Assembly (NCBI GenBank): GCA_025996865.1
Contig: BNTV01000073.1
Span: 1 to 24,875 of the forward strand
Length of the DNA: 24,875 nucleotides
DNA from: Bacteroidia bacterium
GTDB taxonomy: Bacteria; Bacteroidota; Bacteroidia; Bacteroidales; Azobacteroidaceae
Reading direction: 5' to 3'
Shown: positions 16,024-23,821 of the stretch, piece by piece
Layout of the letters: every line of letters starts with the position of its first letter
Numbering within the stretch: position 1 is the first letter of the stretch
Translations under genes and position numbers: made by a program
The notes under the pieces: generated by a model
Seen by the model: only the letters and a program-made list of their open reading frames with translations
Told to the model about the DNA's origin: nothing
The model's database searches: none

Positions 16024-16907
16024 AAAATTCATTGCAAGCTTGGTTATTAGCTGCCCGTCCCAAGACTTTGACAGCAGCGGCGACTCCTGTGGTTGTCGCT
16101 GCTGCTTTAGCTTTTCACAACGGCTATTTTTATTGGAAACCGGTTGTCATCTGTTTATTTTTTGCTTTGATTGCTCAGATTGTTTCCAATTTTGCCAACG
16201 ATTATTTCGATTATAAAAAAGGTACGGACAACGAAGAACGTTTAGGCCCGCAGCGGGCTGTATCCGAAGGATGGATTGCTCCTAAAACGATGCTTTATGT
16301 GACTGTTGGACTGCTTGTTATAGATTTGCTTCTCGGTTTGCTGCTCCTGCATTATGGCGGATGGGGATTGATTTTTGTAGGCATTGCGGTTGCTTTATTC
16401 GCTCTTGCTTATTCCGGTGGGCCTTATCCTTTGGCATATCACGGTTGGGGCGATGTCTGCGTATTCTTCTTTTTCGGGATTATTCCGGTGGGATTTACCT
16501 ATTATGTGCAGGCTTTGCGATGGGATTTACCGGTTACGATTTGCGGCATAGCTGTCGGTTTGGTTGTTATCAATATTTTGGTGGTGAATAATTACCGCGA
16601 CAGGGATACGGATAAGAAATCGGGGAAAAAAACGACTGTTGTTTTGTTCGGTGAAAAGTTCGGCCGCTTGTTTTATTTGTTTAATGGAATTGTCGCCGTG
16701 ATTTGTTGCCTGTATTTCCTGTTCGACAATGCGATAGGAGCAGCGGTTTTACCGTTTGGTTACCTGTTTTTGCATGTCAAAACCTGGCGGGAAATGGTTC
16801 GGATTGGCAGCGGGAAGCAGTTAGTCGGCGTGTTGGAAAAAACAGCGCGGAATGTATTGGTTTTTGGGATATTGCTCTTTTTTGGATTTCTTATCGGTTC
16901 GATTTGA
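16020..16907 (+). CDS. menA: 1,4-dihydroxy-2-naphthoate polyprenyltransferase MenA
   Basis: MenA attaches the polyprenyl tail to 1,4-dihydroxy-2-naphthoate in the inner membrane, the step before methylation to menaquinone. The protein is a UbiA-type prenyltransferase with eight to nine membrane helices. The first Asp-rich motif NDYFDYKKGTD is at residues 60-70, followed by LGPQRAVSEGWI. The second is NNYRDRDTDKKSGK in the second half; both bind the diphosphate through magnesium. LLAARPKTLTAA at the N-terminus is typical. The GTG at 16020 overlaps the korB stop (GTGA) and is preferred; a TTG at 16008 would add four residues. Linking quinone synthesis to korAB is sensible for anaerobic respiration, but the rest of the men genes are not here. 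Confidence 0.88.
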   Translation: MKNSLQAWLLAARPKTLTAAATPVVVAAALAFHNGYFYWKPVVICLFFALIAQIVSNFANDYFDYKKGTDNEERLGPQRAVSEGWIAPKTMLYVTVGLLVIDLLLGLLLLHYGGWGLIFVGIAVALFALAYSGGPYPLAYHGWGDVCVFFFFGIIPVGFTYYVQALRWDLPVTICGIAVGLVVINILVVNNYRDRDTDKKSGKKTTVVLFGEKFGRLFYLFNGIVAVICCLYFLFDNAIGAAVLPFGYLFLHVKTWREMVRIGSGKQLVGVLEKTARNVLVFGILLFFGFLIGSI

Positions 16908-17041
16908 TCAAGCTGTTTCCGATAGTTTGCTTGTCAATAGCGATACGGCTTACACAAGCAACTGATGATACAATAAAAGATTTAATAACCATCTTAACAT
17001 ATCTGGAGCTGAACCCGATGCAGAAAAAATATTTCAAATGT

Positions 17042-17653
17042 TCAAAATGTAATTTTAATCCAATTCCAACTTCTCAAAATGATATTTTGCTTAATTGGTT
17101 TTTTCCAGTCATTATAAAGTTCAATTGTATTATTAGATCTTTTGTTTTGTTTGTTTTGGTTTATAATTGCGATAAATAAAGCAATTTGTTCAACATCTTC
17201 TACGAATTGGTTTCTAAGAGTTTTATACATTATGCCTTTTTTGTCGTTTGTAGTGATTATTATTGTAGCAAATAGCTCAATATTATTAATATGTTCTTTA
17301 ATTTGATCAGCATTTGTTAGCAGTATTTTTGTATAATTAGTGATATCCTCATTATGAAAATTTGTAGTTTCAAACCCCATTACATTTATTTCATATATTT
17401 GTACTCCATTTATAGTTAATATATTAGATATGTCATTTGATGATTTTGAAATTTTGTCTTTATAAAATTTGTCAAGTTCGATAGTAGAATTAAATATTTG
17501 TGTTTTTCTCATTACTTTCAATTGAAAAATAGCAAAAACTCCAAATATTGCCAATATTGGTCCACTTAGGTAATATAAATATTCTACGGTTCCTGATGGA
17601 AGGAACCGCAGAATATTAATTAACCCATCGATTATAAAACAATTCGTTTCCAT
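17042..17653 (-). CDS. Hypothetical membrane-anchored protein
   Basis: The 203-residue protein has one or two hydrophobic segments near the N-terminus (about residues 22-45, YLYYLSGPILAIFGVFAIFQ) and then a long, mostly helical cytoplasmic part rich in Asn, Ile and Lys with no motif I recognise. Base composition is more AT-rich than the core genes nearby. It starts 11 bases after the stop of the HicB-like gene on the same strand, so the two are probably co-transcribed. It could be an effector or a passenger of that locus, but sequence alone does not say. No function is assigned. Confidence 0.55.
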   Translation of the reverse strand: METNCFIIDGLINILRFLPSGTVEYLYYLSGPILAIFGVFAIFQLKVMRKTQIFNSTIELDKFYKDKISKSSNDISNILTINGVQIYEINVMGFETTNFHNEDITNYTKILLTNADQIKEHINNIELFATIIITTNDKKGIMYKTLRNQFVEDVEQIALFIAIINQNKQNKRSNNTIELYNDWKKPIKQNIILRSWNWIKITF

Positions 17654-17664
17654 AACCTTTCTGT

Positions 17665-18084
17665 TTAAATAATAGTTGACCTCTCTAATGCTTTCTCTAA
17701 GTTATTCATCCCTGAGATAATCCTTTCTTTCTGATCTTTTCTTGGCTGCCTCAGTCCGGATGAATAATACCATAACTGATTTTCATTTATTCCAGTTAAT
17801 AATGCAAAAGATGATTTTGGGAGAAATCTATCAAAATAGTTTAAGTACGCTTCTGTTGTATAAACATATTCTAATACATACTCACCATTGAATTCCTCAG
17901 GAATTTCAATTTTGTTTTTTCTTAAATCTTTTAAGTACTCTTCAACCATTTTTTCTGCTATCTCATTTATATTCATTTCATTGTTTTTTATGAAAGCAGC
18001 AACACATCCAGGAAGAAGTGGTACGCGAATTAAGAAATTTTTTCTTTCCTCGAAAGAAACTTTTACTGTGATTGTTTTTTTCAT
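17665..18084 (-). CDS. HicB-like antitoxin with C-terminal helix-turn-helix
   Basis: The 139-residue protein has a HicB-type N-terminal domain: strands in MKKTITVKVSFEERKNFLIR, then VPLLPGCVAAF where HicB proteins carry a P-G-C-type turn, and a helix INEIAEKMVEEYLKDL. The C-terminal part (LNYFDRFLPKSSFALLTGIN followed by YYSSGLRQPRKDQKERI) fits the XRE-like DNA-binding region found in Bacteroidetes HicB proteins. HicB antitoxins neutralise the HicA RNase and repress their own operon. A small gene 165 bases upstream on the same strand could be the toxin. The AT-rich gap upstream contains a near-palindromic ATATAAT/ATTATAT stretch (18149-18171) that could be its operator. Confidence 0.6.
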   Translation of the reverse strand: MKKTITVKVSFEERKNFLIRVPLLPGCVAAFIKNNEMNINEIAEKMVEEYLKDLRKNKIEIPEEFNGEYVLEYVYTTEAYLNYFDRFLPKSSFALLTGINENQLWYYSSGLRQPRKDQKERIISGMNNLEKALERSTII

Positions 18085-18249
18085 TTTCTTGCCATAAGTT
18101 ATAAATTTTTCACCTCGTATATTATTTTATTTAAAAAGAGTCTCAACATATAATAATAACATTATATCATTTCTTTTATTTAATATTTAATTCTCTCAGT
18201 ACTGTTATATTTTGTTTGATAAATATAATCTCCCTATTGAGTATAAATA

Positions 18250-18516
18250 TCACAAGTTTTCGCTTATTTTTGTATAAATTGAATCATAAAAATTACTCAT
18301 TGAAATCCCTTTTCCATCAACCCATTCGGAAACAGTAAAGGGTTTTTTACTCGGATGTTTTAAAACTGCTTTAAGATTTATCAATTTTCCCCATTTTTTT
18401 GGTGGCTGTATATCAATAACATACCCCAAGCTTTTAGCTAAATCAAATAAATCTTTTCTAGTTGTAATCATACTTTTGATATTATTTGAATTAAAAATGA
18501 ATGATTTCATCAGCAA
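18250..18516 (-). CDS. Small protein, possible HicA-like toxin
   Basis: The 88-residue frame (an internal Met at residue 16 gives a likelier 73-residue product, MITTRKDLFDLAKSLGYVID) is rich in Lys and ends in a helix. The segment LKAVLKHPSKKPFTVSEWV has the His-Pro-Lys followed by a TV strand seen in HicA toxins (which read GSHHxFKHP..VTVP). The classical GSHH is not present, so the match is weak. Gene order toxin then antitoxin and small size agree with a hicAB pair, although the 165-base gap is longer than usual. Alternatively it is an unrelated small protein. No function should be taken as established. Confidence 0.35.
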   Translation of the reverse strand: MLMKSFIFNSNNIKSMITTRKDLFDLAKSLGYVIDIQPPKKWGKLINLKAVLKHPSKKPFTVSEWVDGKGISMSNFYDSIYTKISENL

Positions 18517-18637
18517 ATATAATACAAAAATTATTGAAATAGCAAATATATTTACTACTATTTTATGTTAAAAATTTATCTACTGTTATAATTGAATGAT
18601 AATCAATATCTTAAAATTTAATATTATGTCTATGAAG

Positions 18638-18893
18638 TCATTTAGACTTTTTCTTTCTGAAGCTATCCATCCAGGCATTAATGAACAGCCCATCTATTGC
18701 AATTCCGGCAGAGGAAACCGTATCAAACATATCCTTGTAACGCACGTTCAATTTGGTATAAGTCGTGATGATTTCCTGCTTTTCCTTCCCTGATAAGCAA
18801 CCTCTTCGCCGCCGCGAAGAGCTGTTGTATGACTTCCACCGATATCCGCACTGGATAAATCCAGTTTCGATTTATGTTTCTTCCACAACGATT
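18638..18893 (-). pseudogene. IS5-like transposase remnant, frameshifted
   Basis: Three minus-strand frames together spell pieces of one DDE transposase. The first (18893 to about 18780) reads WKKHKSKLDLSSAD followed by GGSHTTALRGGEEVAYQGRK. The second reads AGNHHDLYQIE (about 18758 to 18728). The third reads MFDTVSSAGIAIDGLFINA (18732 to 18676) and stops at 18638. In intact IS5/IS1182-like transposases these blocks occur in this order, with a TTNxxxLTDRxG segment between the first two and a longer N- and C-terminus. So about 20 residues are deleted internally, both ends are missing, and there are at least two frameshifts. The usual Asp of the D-x-S-H motif reads Gly. No inverted terminal repeats were found. 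Confidence 0.65.
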
Positions 18894-18959
18894 AAAATCC
18901 CACAACATAAGTTGTAAATCGGGGATTTGTATCGCAAATTGGCTTGCACGAAATAATTT

Positions 18960-19140
18960 ACACTCCTCGTCATTGCGATACCCCAACAAACACGTTTATC
19001 AAAAAGGGGAATGACGAGATAAAGTGAAGTAATTAAAAATCAATGAGTTGCGAAAACTCGTCATTATAAGCGAAGCGAAGCAATCCAGAAGGTGTTTAAC
19101 GGTTTAGCAGGGGATTCCTCCCGTTGGTCGGAATGACGGC
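18960..19140. repeat. Interspersed CGTCATT...GAAGCAATCC repeats between two gene remnants
   Basis: Several copies occur: CTCGTCATTGCGATACCCC (18966-18984), GGAATGACGAG (19008-19018), CTCGTCATTATAAGCGAAGC with GAAGCAATCC (19058-19086) and GGGATTCCTCCC...GGAATGACGGCG (19111-19140). They fill the space between the transposase remnant and the truncated DUF4143 gene. In the wider interval 18517-19161 nothing else coding is seen. Confidence 0.6.
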
Positions 19141-19161
19141 GCGTTTTTTATTATTAGGTAG

Positions 19162-19635
19162 GAGGAAGGGGCTGAGTGGTTGAAAATACACAAAATTTCA
19201 AAACCCGGAATGCCGCTTATTGCTTATCAGGATATTTTTACTTTCAAGCTGTTTCTCAACGACTTGGGTTTGTTGAGTGCAATGGCGGATTTGGATATAA
19301 AAACCATTGTTGACGGCGATTCATTTTTTACGGAATTTAATGGCGCTCTTACCGAGCAGTTTGTAATGCAGCAACTTCGCGCCGCCGAAATAGATTATAC
19401 CGCTTATTGGACTAACGATAAAAGCACTGCCGAAGTTGATTTTGTTATTCAGCACGAGGGCGAAATTATTCCCATAGAAATAAAAGTAACCGAAAACCTT
19501 AAAGCAAAGAGTTTTAAATTATTCTGCGACAAATTCAACCCCCCAAATGCTATTCGTAGCTCGTTGTCTGATTTCAGAAAAGAATCGTGGATGACTAATG
19601 TACCGTTGTATATTATCGGCAATTACTTCAATTAA
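19162..19635 (+). pseudogene. DUF4143 ATPase, C-terminal fragment
   Basis: The frame is open from 19162, just after a TAG, and carries about 155 residues of the C-terminal half of an AAA_14/DUF4143 protein: KISKPGMPLIAYQDIFTFKL, LNDLGLLSAMADLD, FNGALTEQFVMQQL, and a PD-(D/E)XK-like AEVDFVIQHEGEIIPIEIKV with Asp, Glu and Lys in the usual spacing. The whole ATPase half, about 270 residues with the P-loop, is missing, and interspersed repeats lie where it should be. The apparent TTG start at 19180 is an artefact of truncation. It ends in a 4-base convergent overlap with the SulP gene. This is a different subtype from the DUF4143 remnant at 9768-11102. Confidence 0.8.
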
Positions 19636-21362
19636 AATGTTTTTTCGGTTAACTCCTGCGCCCGCTCCAAAGCCTCATTGATATTACTGCAAATATTCTT
19701 TTCGCCGATTTTATCCGCAAATCCCGATCTTTCAAGCAAAAGGGTGATTTTTTCATTCACTCCCGACAAGATCAACTGAATGTTTTCCTTTTTCGACATC
19801 CGGTAAAGACTTTCCAAGTTGTGCAGACCCGTCGAATCCATAAACGGCACTTTCCGCATCCGGATAATCCGTATTTTGGGACGCTTGGTGTCTATTCCCG
19901 CCCATTGCAGACTTCCTTCCAACTTGTTGGCGACGCCAAAAAAGAAAGGGCCTTCGATTTCATACACTTCGACGCCTTTCGGAAGAACCAGTTTATCGTT
20001 ATCGGCTGTTTTTTCCGCATCGGATTCCATGTTCAGTTCGTCTTTGATAACGGAAATGTTAGACGTTTCGGATAATCGTTTCACGAGAAGCACCATGGCT
20101 AACAAAATTCCGATTTCAATAGCGATGGTTAAATCGAAAATAACTGTCAGAAAGAATGTTACCAATAAGACAATAATATCCGATTTGGGATTTTTCAATA
20201 AAGAACGGAATGTCCGCCATTCACTCATATTATAGGCAACGATAACCAAAACGCCTGCCAAACAAGCCATTGGAATATGTTTCGTCAAAGGGCCGAGAAA
20301 AAGTAATATCAGCAGCAAAACCACAGCGTGAATAATTCCCGCTACAGGAGTCCTTCCACCGTTGTTGATATTGGTCATTGTTCTTGCAATCGCGCCTGTT
20401 ACCGGGATTCCGCCGAACAAAGGCGTGATGATGTTGGCTGCGCCTTGCGCAATCAATTCCGTGTTGGAATTTTGCCTGTCGCCCGTGATACCGTCGGCTA
20501 CGGTTGCCGAAAGCAAGGATTCGATAGCGCCCAGCATGGCAATCGTAAAAGCCGAAGGCAGAAGGAGATTGATGGTCGATAAATTGATGGGAACCGTTTG
20601 GGGAACAGGTAAGGAAGGGTCGATTTCAAAGCGGTCGCCAATGGTTTCTATACCGGTAATTCCCAGATAGTTTTTCAGAATATAAACAAGTATGGTCACT
20701 ACAATAATGGCAATCAGCGAACCGGGAATTTTTTTCACCACTTTGGGCGAATAAATAATGATGAGGATACTCAATATTCCTATTAGTAAAGACCAGATAT
20801 TCAACGAGCCAATTGCTTCTCCGTAAGCAATCCATTTGGAAATAAAATCGGCCGGAACGCTTTCCATGCCAAGTCCCAACAAATCTTTGATTTGCGTAGT
20901 GAAAATAACCAATGCGATACCGCTGGTAAAACCAACAATGATAGGGTAGGGCATAAACTTGATGACGCTTCCCAACCGCAACACGCCCATTCCAACCAGC
21001 ATCAGTCCGGCTAAAACGGTTGCAACGGCCAAACCCGGCAAGCCAAATTGCTGAATGATTCCGTAAACGATGATGATAAAAGCGCCGGTCGGCCCTCCGA
21101 TTTGTACGGAACTTCCACCCAAAAACGAAACGATAAATCCGCCTATAATCGCGGTAACCAAGCCTTTTTCAGGACTTACTCCCGATGCGATTCCGAAAGC
21201 GATAGCCAAAGGCAAGGCGACAATTCCGACAATAATTCCGGCCATTAAATCGGTCAGGAATTTTTCCTTTGAGTAATTTTTTAAAGAGGTGAATAATTTG
21301 GGTTTAAAAACAGACATCACCTTTGTATTTGAAAGCCGATTCAGCGAATCAAAAAAATCCAT
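19632..21362 (-). CDS. SulP family anion transporter with STAS domain
   Basis: The 576-residue protein has a SulP/SLC26 transmembrane core of about 12-14 helices, beginning with LTDLMAGIIVGIVALPLAIA and FGIASGVSPEKGLVTAIIGG, the family signature near the first helices, and including QIGGPTGAFIIIVYGI and SLLSATVADGITGDRQNSNT. From about residue 455 comes a cytoplasmic STAS domain with FFFGVANKLEGSL and the conserved FMDSTGLHNL loop. SulP proteins move sulfate, bicarbonate or other anions across the inner membrane; the substrate is not clear from sequence. The ATG at 21362 is 27 bases after a -7 box; a second Met at residue 16 (ATG 21317) is an alternative start. The gene is intact and stands alone between remnants. 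Confidence 0.9.
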   Translation of the reverse strand: MDFFDSLNRLSNTKVMSVFKPKLFTSLKNYSKEKFLTDLMAGIIVGIVALPLAIAFGIASGVSPEKGLVTAIIGGFIVSFLGGSSVQIGGPTGAFIIIVYGIIQQFGLPGLAVATVLAGLMLVGMGVLRLGSVIKFMPYPIIVGFTSGIALVIFTTQIKDLLGLGMESVPADFISKWIAYGEAIGSLNIWSLLIGILSILIIIYSPKVVKKIPGSLIAIIVVTILVYILKNYLGITGIETIGDRFEIDPSLPVPQTVPINLSTINLLLPSAFTIAMLGAIESLLSATVADGITGDRQNSNTELIAQGAANIITPLFGGIPVTGAIARTMTNINNGGRTPVAGIIHAVVLLLILLFLGPLTKHIPMACLAGVLVIVAYNMSEWRTFRSLLKNPKSDIIVLLVTFFLTVIFDLTIAIEIGILLAMVLLVKRLSETSNISVIKDELNMESDAEKTADNDKLVLPKGVEVYEIEGPFFFGVANKLEGSLQWAGIDTKRPKIRIIRMRKVPFMDSTGLHNLESLYRMSKKENIQLILSGVNEKITLLLERSGFADKIGEKNICSNINEALERAQELTEKTF

Positions 21363-21388
21363 TTTTGTGTTATTTTAGAAAAACATTG

Positions 21389-21396
21389 CAAAGGTA
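21389..21396 (-). promoter_or_regulatory. -7 box of SulP gene
   Basis: Reads TACCTTTG on the minus strand, a full TAnnTTTG match, 26 bases before the SulP start. It lies only nine bases from the stop codon of the upstream ATPase gene, so SulP has its own promoter. Confidence 0.55.
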
Positions 21397-21404
21397 CAAA
21401 TTTA

Positions 21405-22979
21405 TTAGTTAATATCTAACTCATATTGCCTTATCCGGCAGCTAATTTCTTTGTCGGAGAAGGCAATGGCCATTAAAATAACTTCCTTGTCAAGGTAAGC
21501 CTCATAATATTTTCTGTCATGAATTTGTTTGATTGCTTCATCCAATAATTTTTCCAACGGACGTTCAGCATGGTATTTCATTTCAGTGATGACAGTCCTG
21601 TCCGGCAACTCCCAAACAGCATCAATTCGCCCCACATTCGTTGAAATTTCTCCTTGAACTTTAAATCCCATGAAGTACAACCATACTAAAAATAAAGAAT
21701 GATAATACGCTTCTTTCTCAATATGTAATTGGTGAGGTACTTGCGCTATCATTGCTCGCAGGCTTTGTTCCATTCCCTTGGAATCGCAGGTTTTAATTTG
21801 TCGGTTCATATCTTCATGCAACTTGATCATTTTATCCAACGTAAGATTTGTATAAGATATAAACATATTTTGTATGAATGATTTACGAACTTCCTGATTG
21901 GGAGGTTCAAGTGTATATACCAATTCTTCATCTTCCGAAATTACGTCTTTGATAGTCAAATAGCCGGTTTGAAACAGCAGAGGTATCGTTTCGAGACGTT
22001 CCGGGTCGTAACTACTGAAAATATTTTCTTTAGCTCGAATAGGTTGAAGAAAATTTTCAATGTTATTTCGTTTTTTGAGCAAGTCAATCAGAAATGTCGG
22101 TGTACCCGTTTCGAACCAAAAATTTTTTAACACTTTCTGTTTCAAAAATAAAAGGGTGCTGAAAGGATTGTAAACAGAAATGCTGCCATTCCACGAATAA
22201 CCATTGTACCATTTACGAATGGCATCCAAAAGGTCAATTCCGGTTAAATTCATTTTGTCAGCAGTAGCATCCAAATGTTCTGAAAAATAATTTTCCAATT
22301 CATTTTGTGTAATGCCACAAATCGTAGCATAATCGTCATTTAAAGAAATGTCTTGCAAATTGTTCATTGCTGAAAAAACCGAAAGTCCGGCAAACTTTGA
22401 AACGCCTGTTAAGAAGACAAATTTCAGATGATCGTCGGAACCTTTCAACACTTTGTAAATATCATGAAGGGAGGTTTTAATATTTTCCGGTTTTTCATGC
22501 GATTTCCCCATTATATCTAATATCGGCACATCATATTCGTCCACCAAAACGACTACTCTTTCACCGGTTTTATCATGTAGTTTTTCAATTAACTCTGCGA
22601 AACAATTAACAGCATATTGACTCATGAGTGTTATACCATACATTCCGGCCAAACTATTCAAATGATCTTTCAAGCTAATTTCAATTTCTTTTGGTGTTTT
22701 GTGGCTAACCATCGTCCAGTCTATCCGTATCACCGGATATTTTCGTGACCAATCCCACTTATCGTAGATATAAAGCCCTTCGAACAACTGCTTATTTCCG
22801 GCAAAAAGTTCGTGCATCGTACTTATTAAAAGCGACTTGCCGAAACGGCGCGGACGCGACAAAAAATAAGCGCCAGACTCGGAAATCATCCGGTAGATTT
22901 CCTTTGTCTTATCCACATAGAGAAAATTATTACTCCGTAATTTTTCAAAGGATTGTATTCCAACAGGCAAACTTTGCAT
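21405..22979 (-). CDS. AAA-ATPase-like / PD-(D/E)XK nuclease protein
   Basis: The 524-residue protein begins PVGIQSFEKLRSNNFLYVDK, the usual start of 'AAA-ATPase-like' proteins. Walker A is SRPRRFGKSLL (residues 41-51) and Walker B is VVVLVDEYD (142-150), followed by FLTGVSKFAGLSVFSAMNNL, a sensor-like stretch. The C-terminus is a DUF1703-type PD-(D/E)XK domain: GRIDAVWE with Asp453 and ITEMKYH with Glu466 and Lys468. These proteins are abundant and highly duplicated in Bacteroidetes and other anaerobes, and their function is not established. All key residues are present. It has its own -7 box upstream. A shrunken partial copy lies at 23240-23420, showing recent duplication. Confidence 0.88.
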   Translation of the reverse strand: MQSLPVGIQSFEKLRSNNFLYVDKTKEIYRMISESGAYFLSRPRRFGKSLLISTMHELFAGNKQLFEGLYIYDKWDWSRKYPVIRIDWTMVSHKTPKEIEISLKDHLNSLAGMYGITLMSQYAVNCFAELIEKLHDKTGERVVVLVDEYDVPILDIMGKSHEKPENIKTSLHDIYKVLKGSDDHLKFVFLTGVSKFAGLSVFSAMNNLQDISLNDDYATICGITQNELENYFSEHLDATADKMNLTGIDLLDAIRKWYNGYSWNGSISVYNPFSTLLFLKQKVLKNFWFETGTPTFLIDLLKKRNNIENFLQPIRAKENIFSSYDPERLETIPLLFQTGYLTIKDVISEDEELVYTLEPPNQEVRKSFIQNMFISYTNLTLDKMIKLHEDMNRQIKTCDSKGMEQSLRAMIAQVPHQLHIEKEAYYHSLFLVWLYFMGFKVQGEISTNVGRIDAVWELPDRTVITEMKYHAERPLEKLLDEAIKQIHDRKYYEAYLDKEVILMAIAFSDKEISCRIRQYELDIN

Positions 22980-22996
22980 AACCTTTGCGTTTTCTG

Positions 22997-23004
22997 CAAA
23001 GTTA
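22997..23004 (-). promoter_or_regulatory. -7 box of AAA-ATPase-like gene
   Basis: Reads TAACTTTG on the minus strand, 17 bases before the ATG at 22979; no clear -33 element is seen. Confidence 0.45.
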
Positions 23005-23060
23005 GTATTTTTTTTGTGAAGTGGAAAAATATTAACTAAATTGGACTAAATATTAAATTG

Positions 23061-23173
23061 AGGTGCTGAACCCGGAAGACCGTAAGGTCTTCTATTTGGG
23101 TAACCCCGGTGCAAGCGAAGCGCAGCCCGGGGTAGAGCAACCCCTCATCATCCCCTCAACTCCGAGGAGTTGA
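23061..23173. repeat. Hairpin-rich intergenic repeat
   Basis: Three perfect stems follow one another: AAGACC/GGTCTT with loop GTAA (23076-23091), ACCCCGG/CCGGGGT enclosing GTGCAAGCGAAGCGCAGC-type sequence (23103-23133), and TCAACTCC/GGAGTTGA with a 2-base loop (23156-23173). It looks like a dispersed palindromic module of the kind seen at 1328-1417. It separates the ATPase gene from its degenerate copy. Confidence 0.55.
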
Positions 23174-23239
23174 ACTTATTTACTTCAAAAGCATTGCTAT
23201 TTTATCAAAAATAATTACATTTGCAAACAGAAAAATACA

Positions 23240-23420
23240 ACTCATGTTGCCTTATCCGGCAGCTAATTTCTTTGTCGGAGAAGTAAAATAACTTCCTTTT
23301 CTCCATCATCAGGGATTACGTCTTTGATAGTCAAATAACCGGTTTGAAACAGCAAGAGGTATTGTTTCGAGACGTTCCGGGTCGTAACTACTGAAAATTA
23401 GTGAGAATTTTCAATTCGCA
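23240..23420 (-). pseudogene. Degenerate partial copy of the AAA-ATPase-like gene
   Basis: Two blocks match the gene at 21405-22979 at nucleotide level. 23241-23297 corresponds to 21420-21489 (its last codons) with one small deletion; the shared word is GCCTTATCCGGCAGCTAATT. 23306-23398 corresponds to about 21928-22021, with shared words TACGTCTTTGATAGTCAAAT and CGAGACGTTCCGGGTCGTAA. The roughly 430 bases between the blocks and the whole ATPase part are missing. A few extra bases shift the frame, so nothing functional is encoded. Order and orientation are kept. Confidence 0.85.
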
Positions 23421-23506
23421 AAGTGTAGCAAGTATTTATTTGATAACGTTTTGTTTCTTTTTAATAAAATTTGATTGCAGATTTAAGGTTTTATAAAAAA
23501 AAGCAT

Positions 23507-23514
23507 TATCTTTG
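23507..23514 (+). promoter_or_regulatory. -7 box before the repeat-protein leader
   Basis: TATCTTTG matches TAnnTTTG. If used, transcription would start near 23520, leaving a leader of about 300 bases before the surface-protein start. No good -33 TTTG is seen. Confidence 0.45.
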
Positions 23515-23821
23515 TAGCCAATTATATAAAATAAGTAAGCCTTGCGTGGCTTTTGTGATTGAGAATATATCCGGCGCTGAGTTAGTGTTTATCGGCATTC
23601 AACGAATAGCTGCCCGAGAATAGAGTAAAATTTATTTGCAGATTTTGGCTAAAGACAAAGGAAATGCTCGAAGAGTTTGGGTAGGGATACCGGACGAAGC
23701 TTGTAGTACCCCCTGTTTTTTTTGATAAGCCACAAGATATGAAAATCTGTATTTGCAGACTCTTTGTATAGTAAACACAATAATCGCTTGCTTTGCTTAC
23801 ATAGAATACTTGAAAATAATT
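23515..23821 (+). promoter_or_regulatory. Long, possibly structured 5' leader
   Basis: This 307-base stretch between the -7 box and the repeat-protein start has no supportable reading frame. It contains a local hairpin AAGCC/GGCTT (23538-23553), a long-range stem CAGATTTT/AAAATCTG (23639-23646 with 23742-23749) continued by GGCT/AGCC (23647-23650 with 23728-23731), and an inner stem GGGTA/TACCC (23679-23683 with 23707-23711). It may be a regulatory leader; I do not recognise a known riboswitch class. Confidence 0.4.
23679..23723 (+). terminator. Possible attenuator hairpin in the leader
   Basis: GGGTA pairs with TACCC around a 23-base loop, followed by CCTG and eight T (23716-23723). The stem is short and the loop large, so termination would be weak. 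It sits inside a longer-range stem that could compete with it. Confidence 0.3.

Noticed and set aside
18723..18989. 88-codon minus-strand frame as a gene
   Set aside because: Only its end (AGNHHDLYQIE) is meaningful, as part of the frameshifted transposase remnant; the rest is out-of-frame translation of remnant and repeat.
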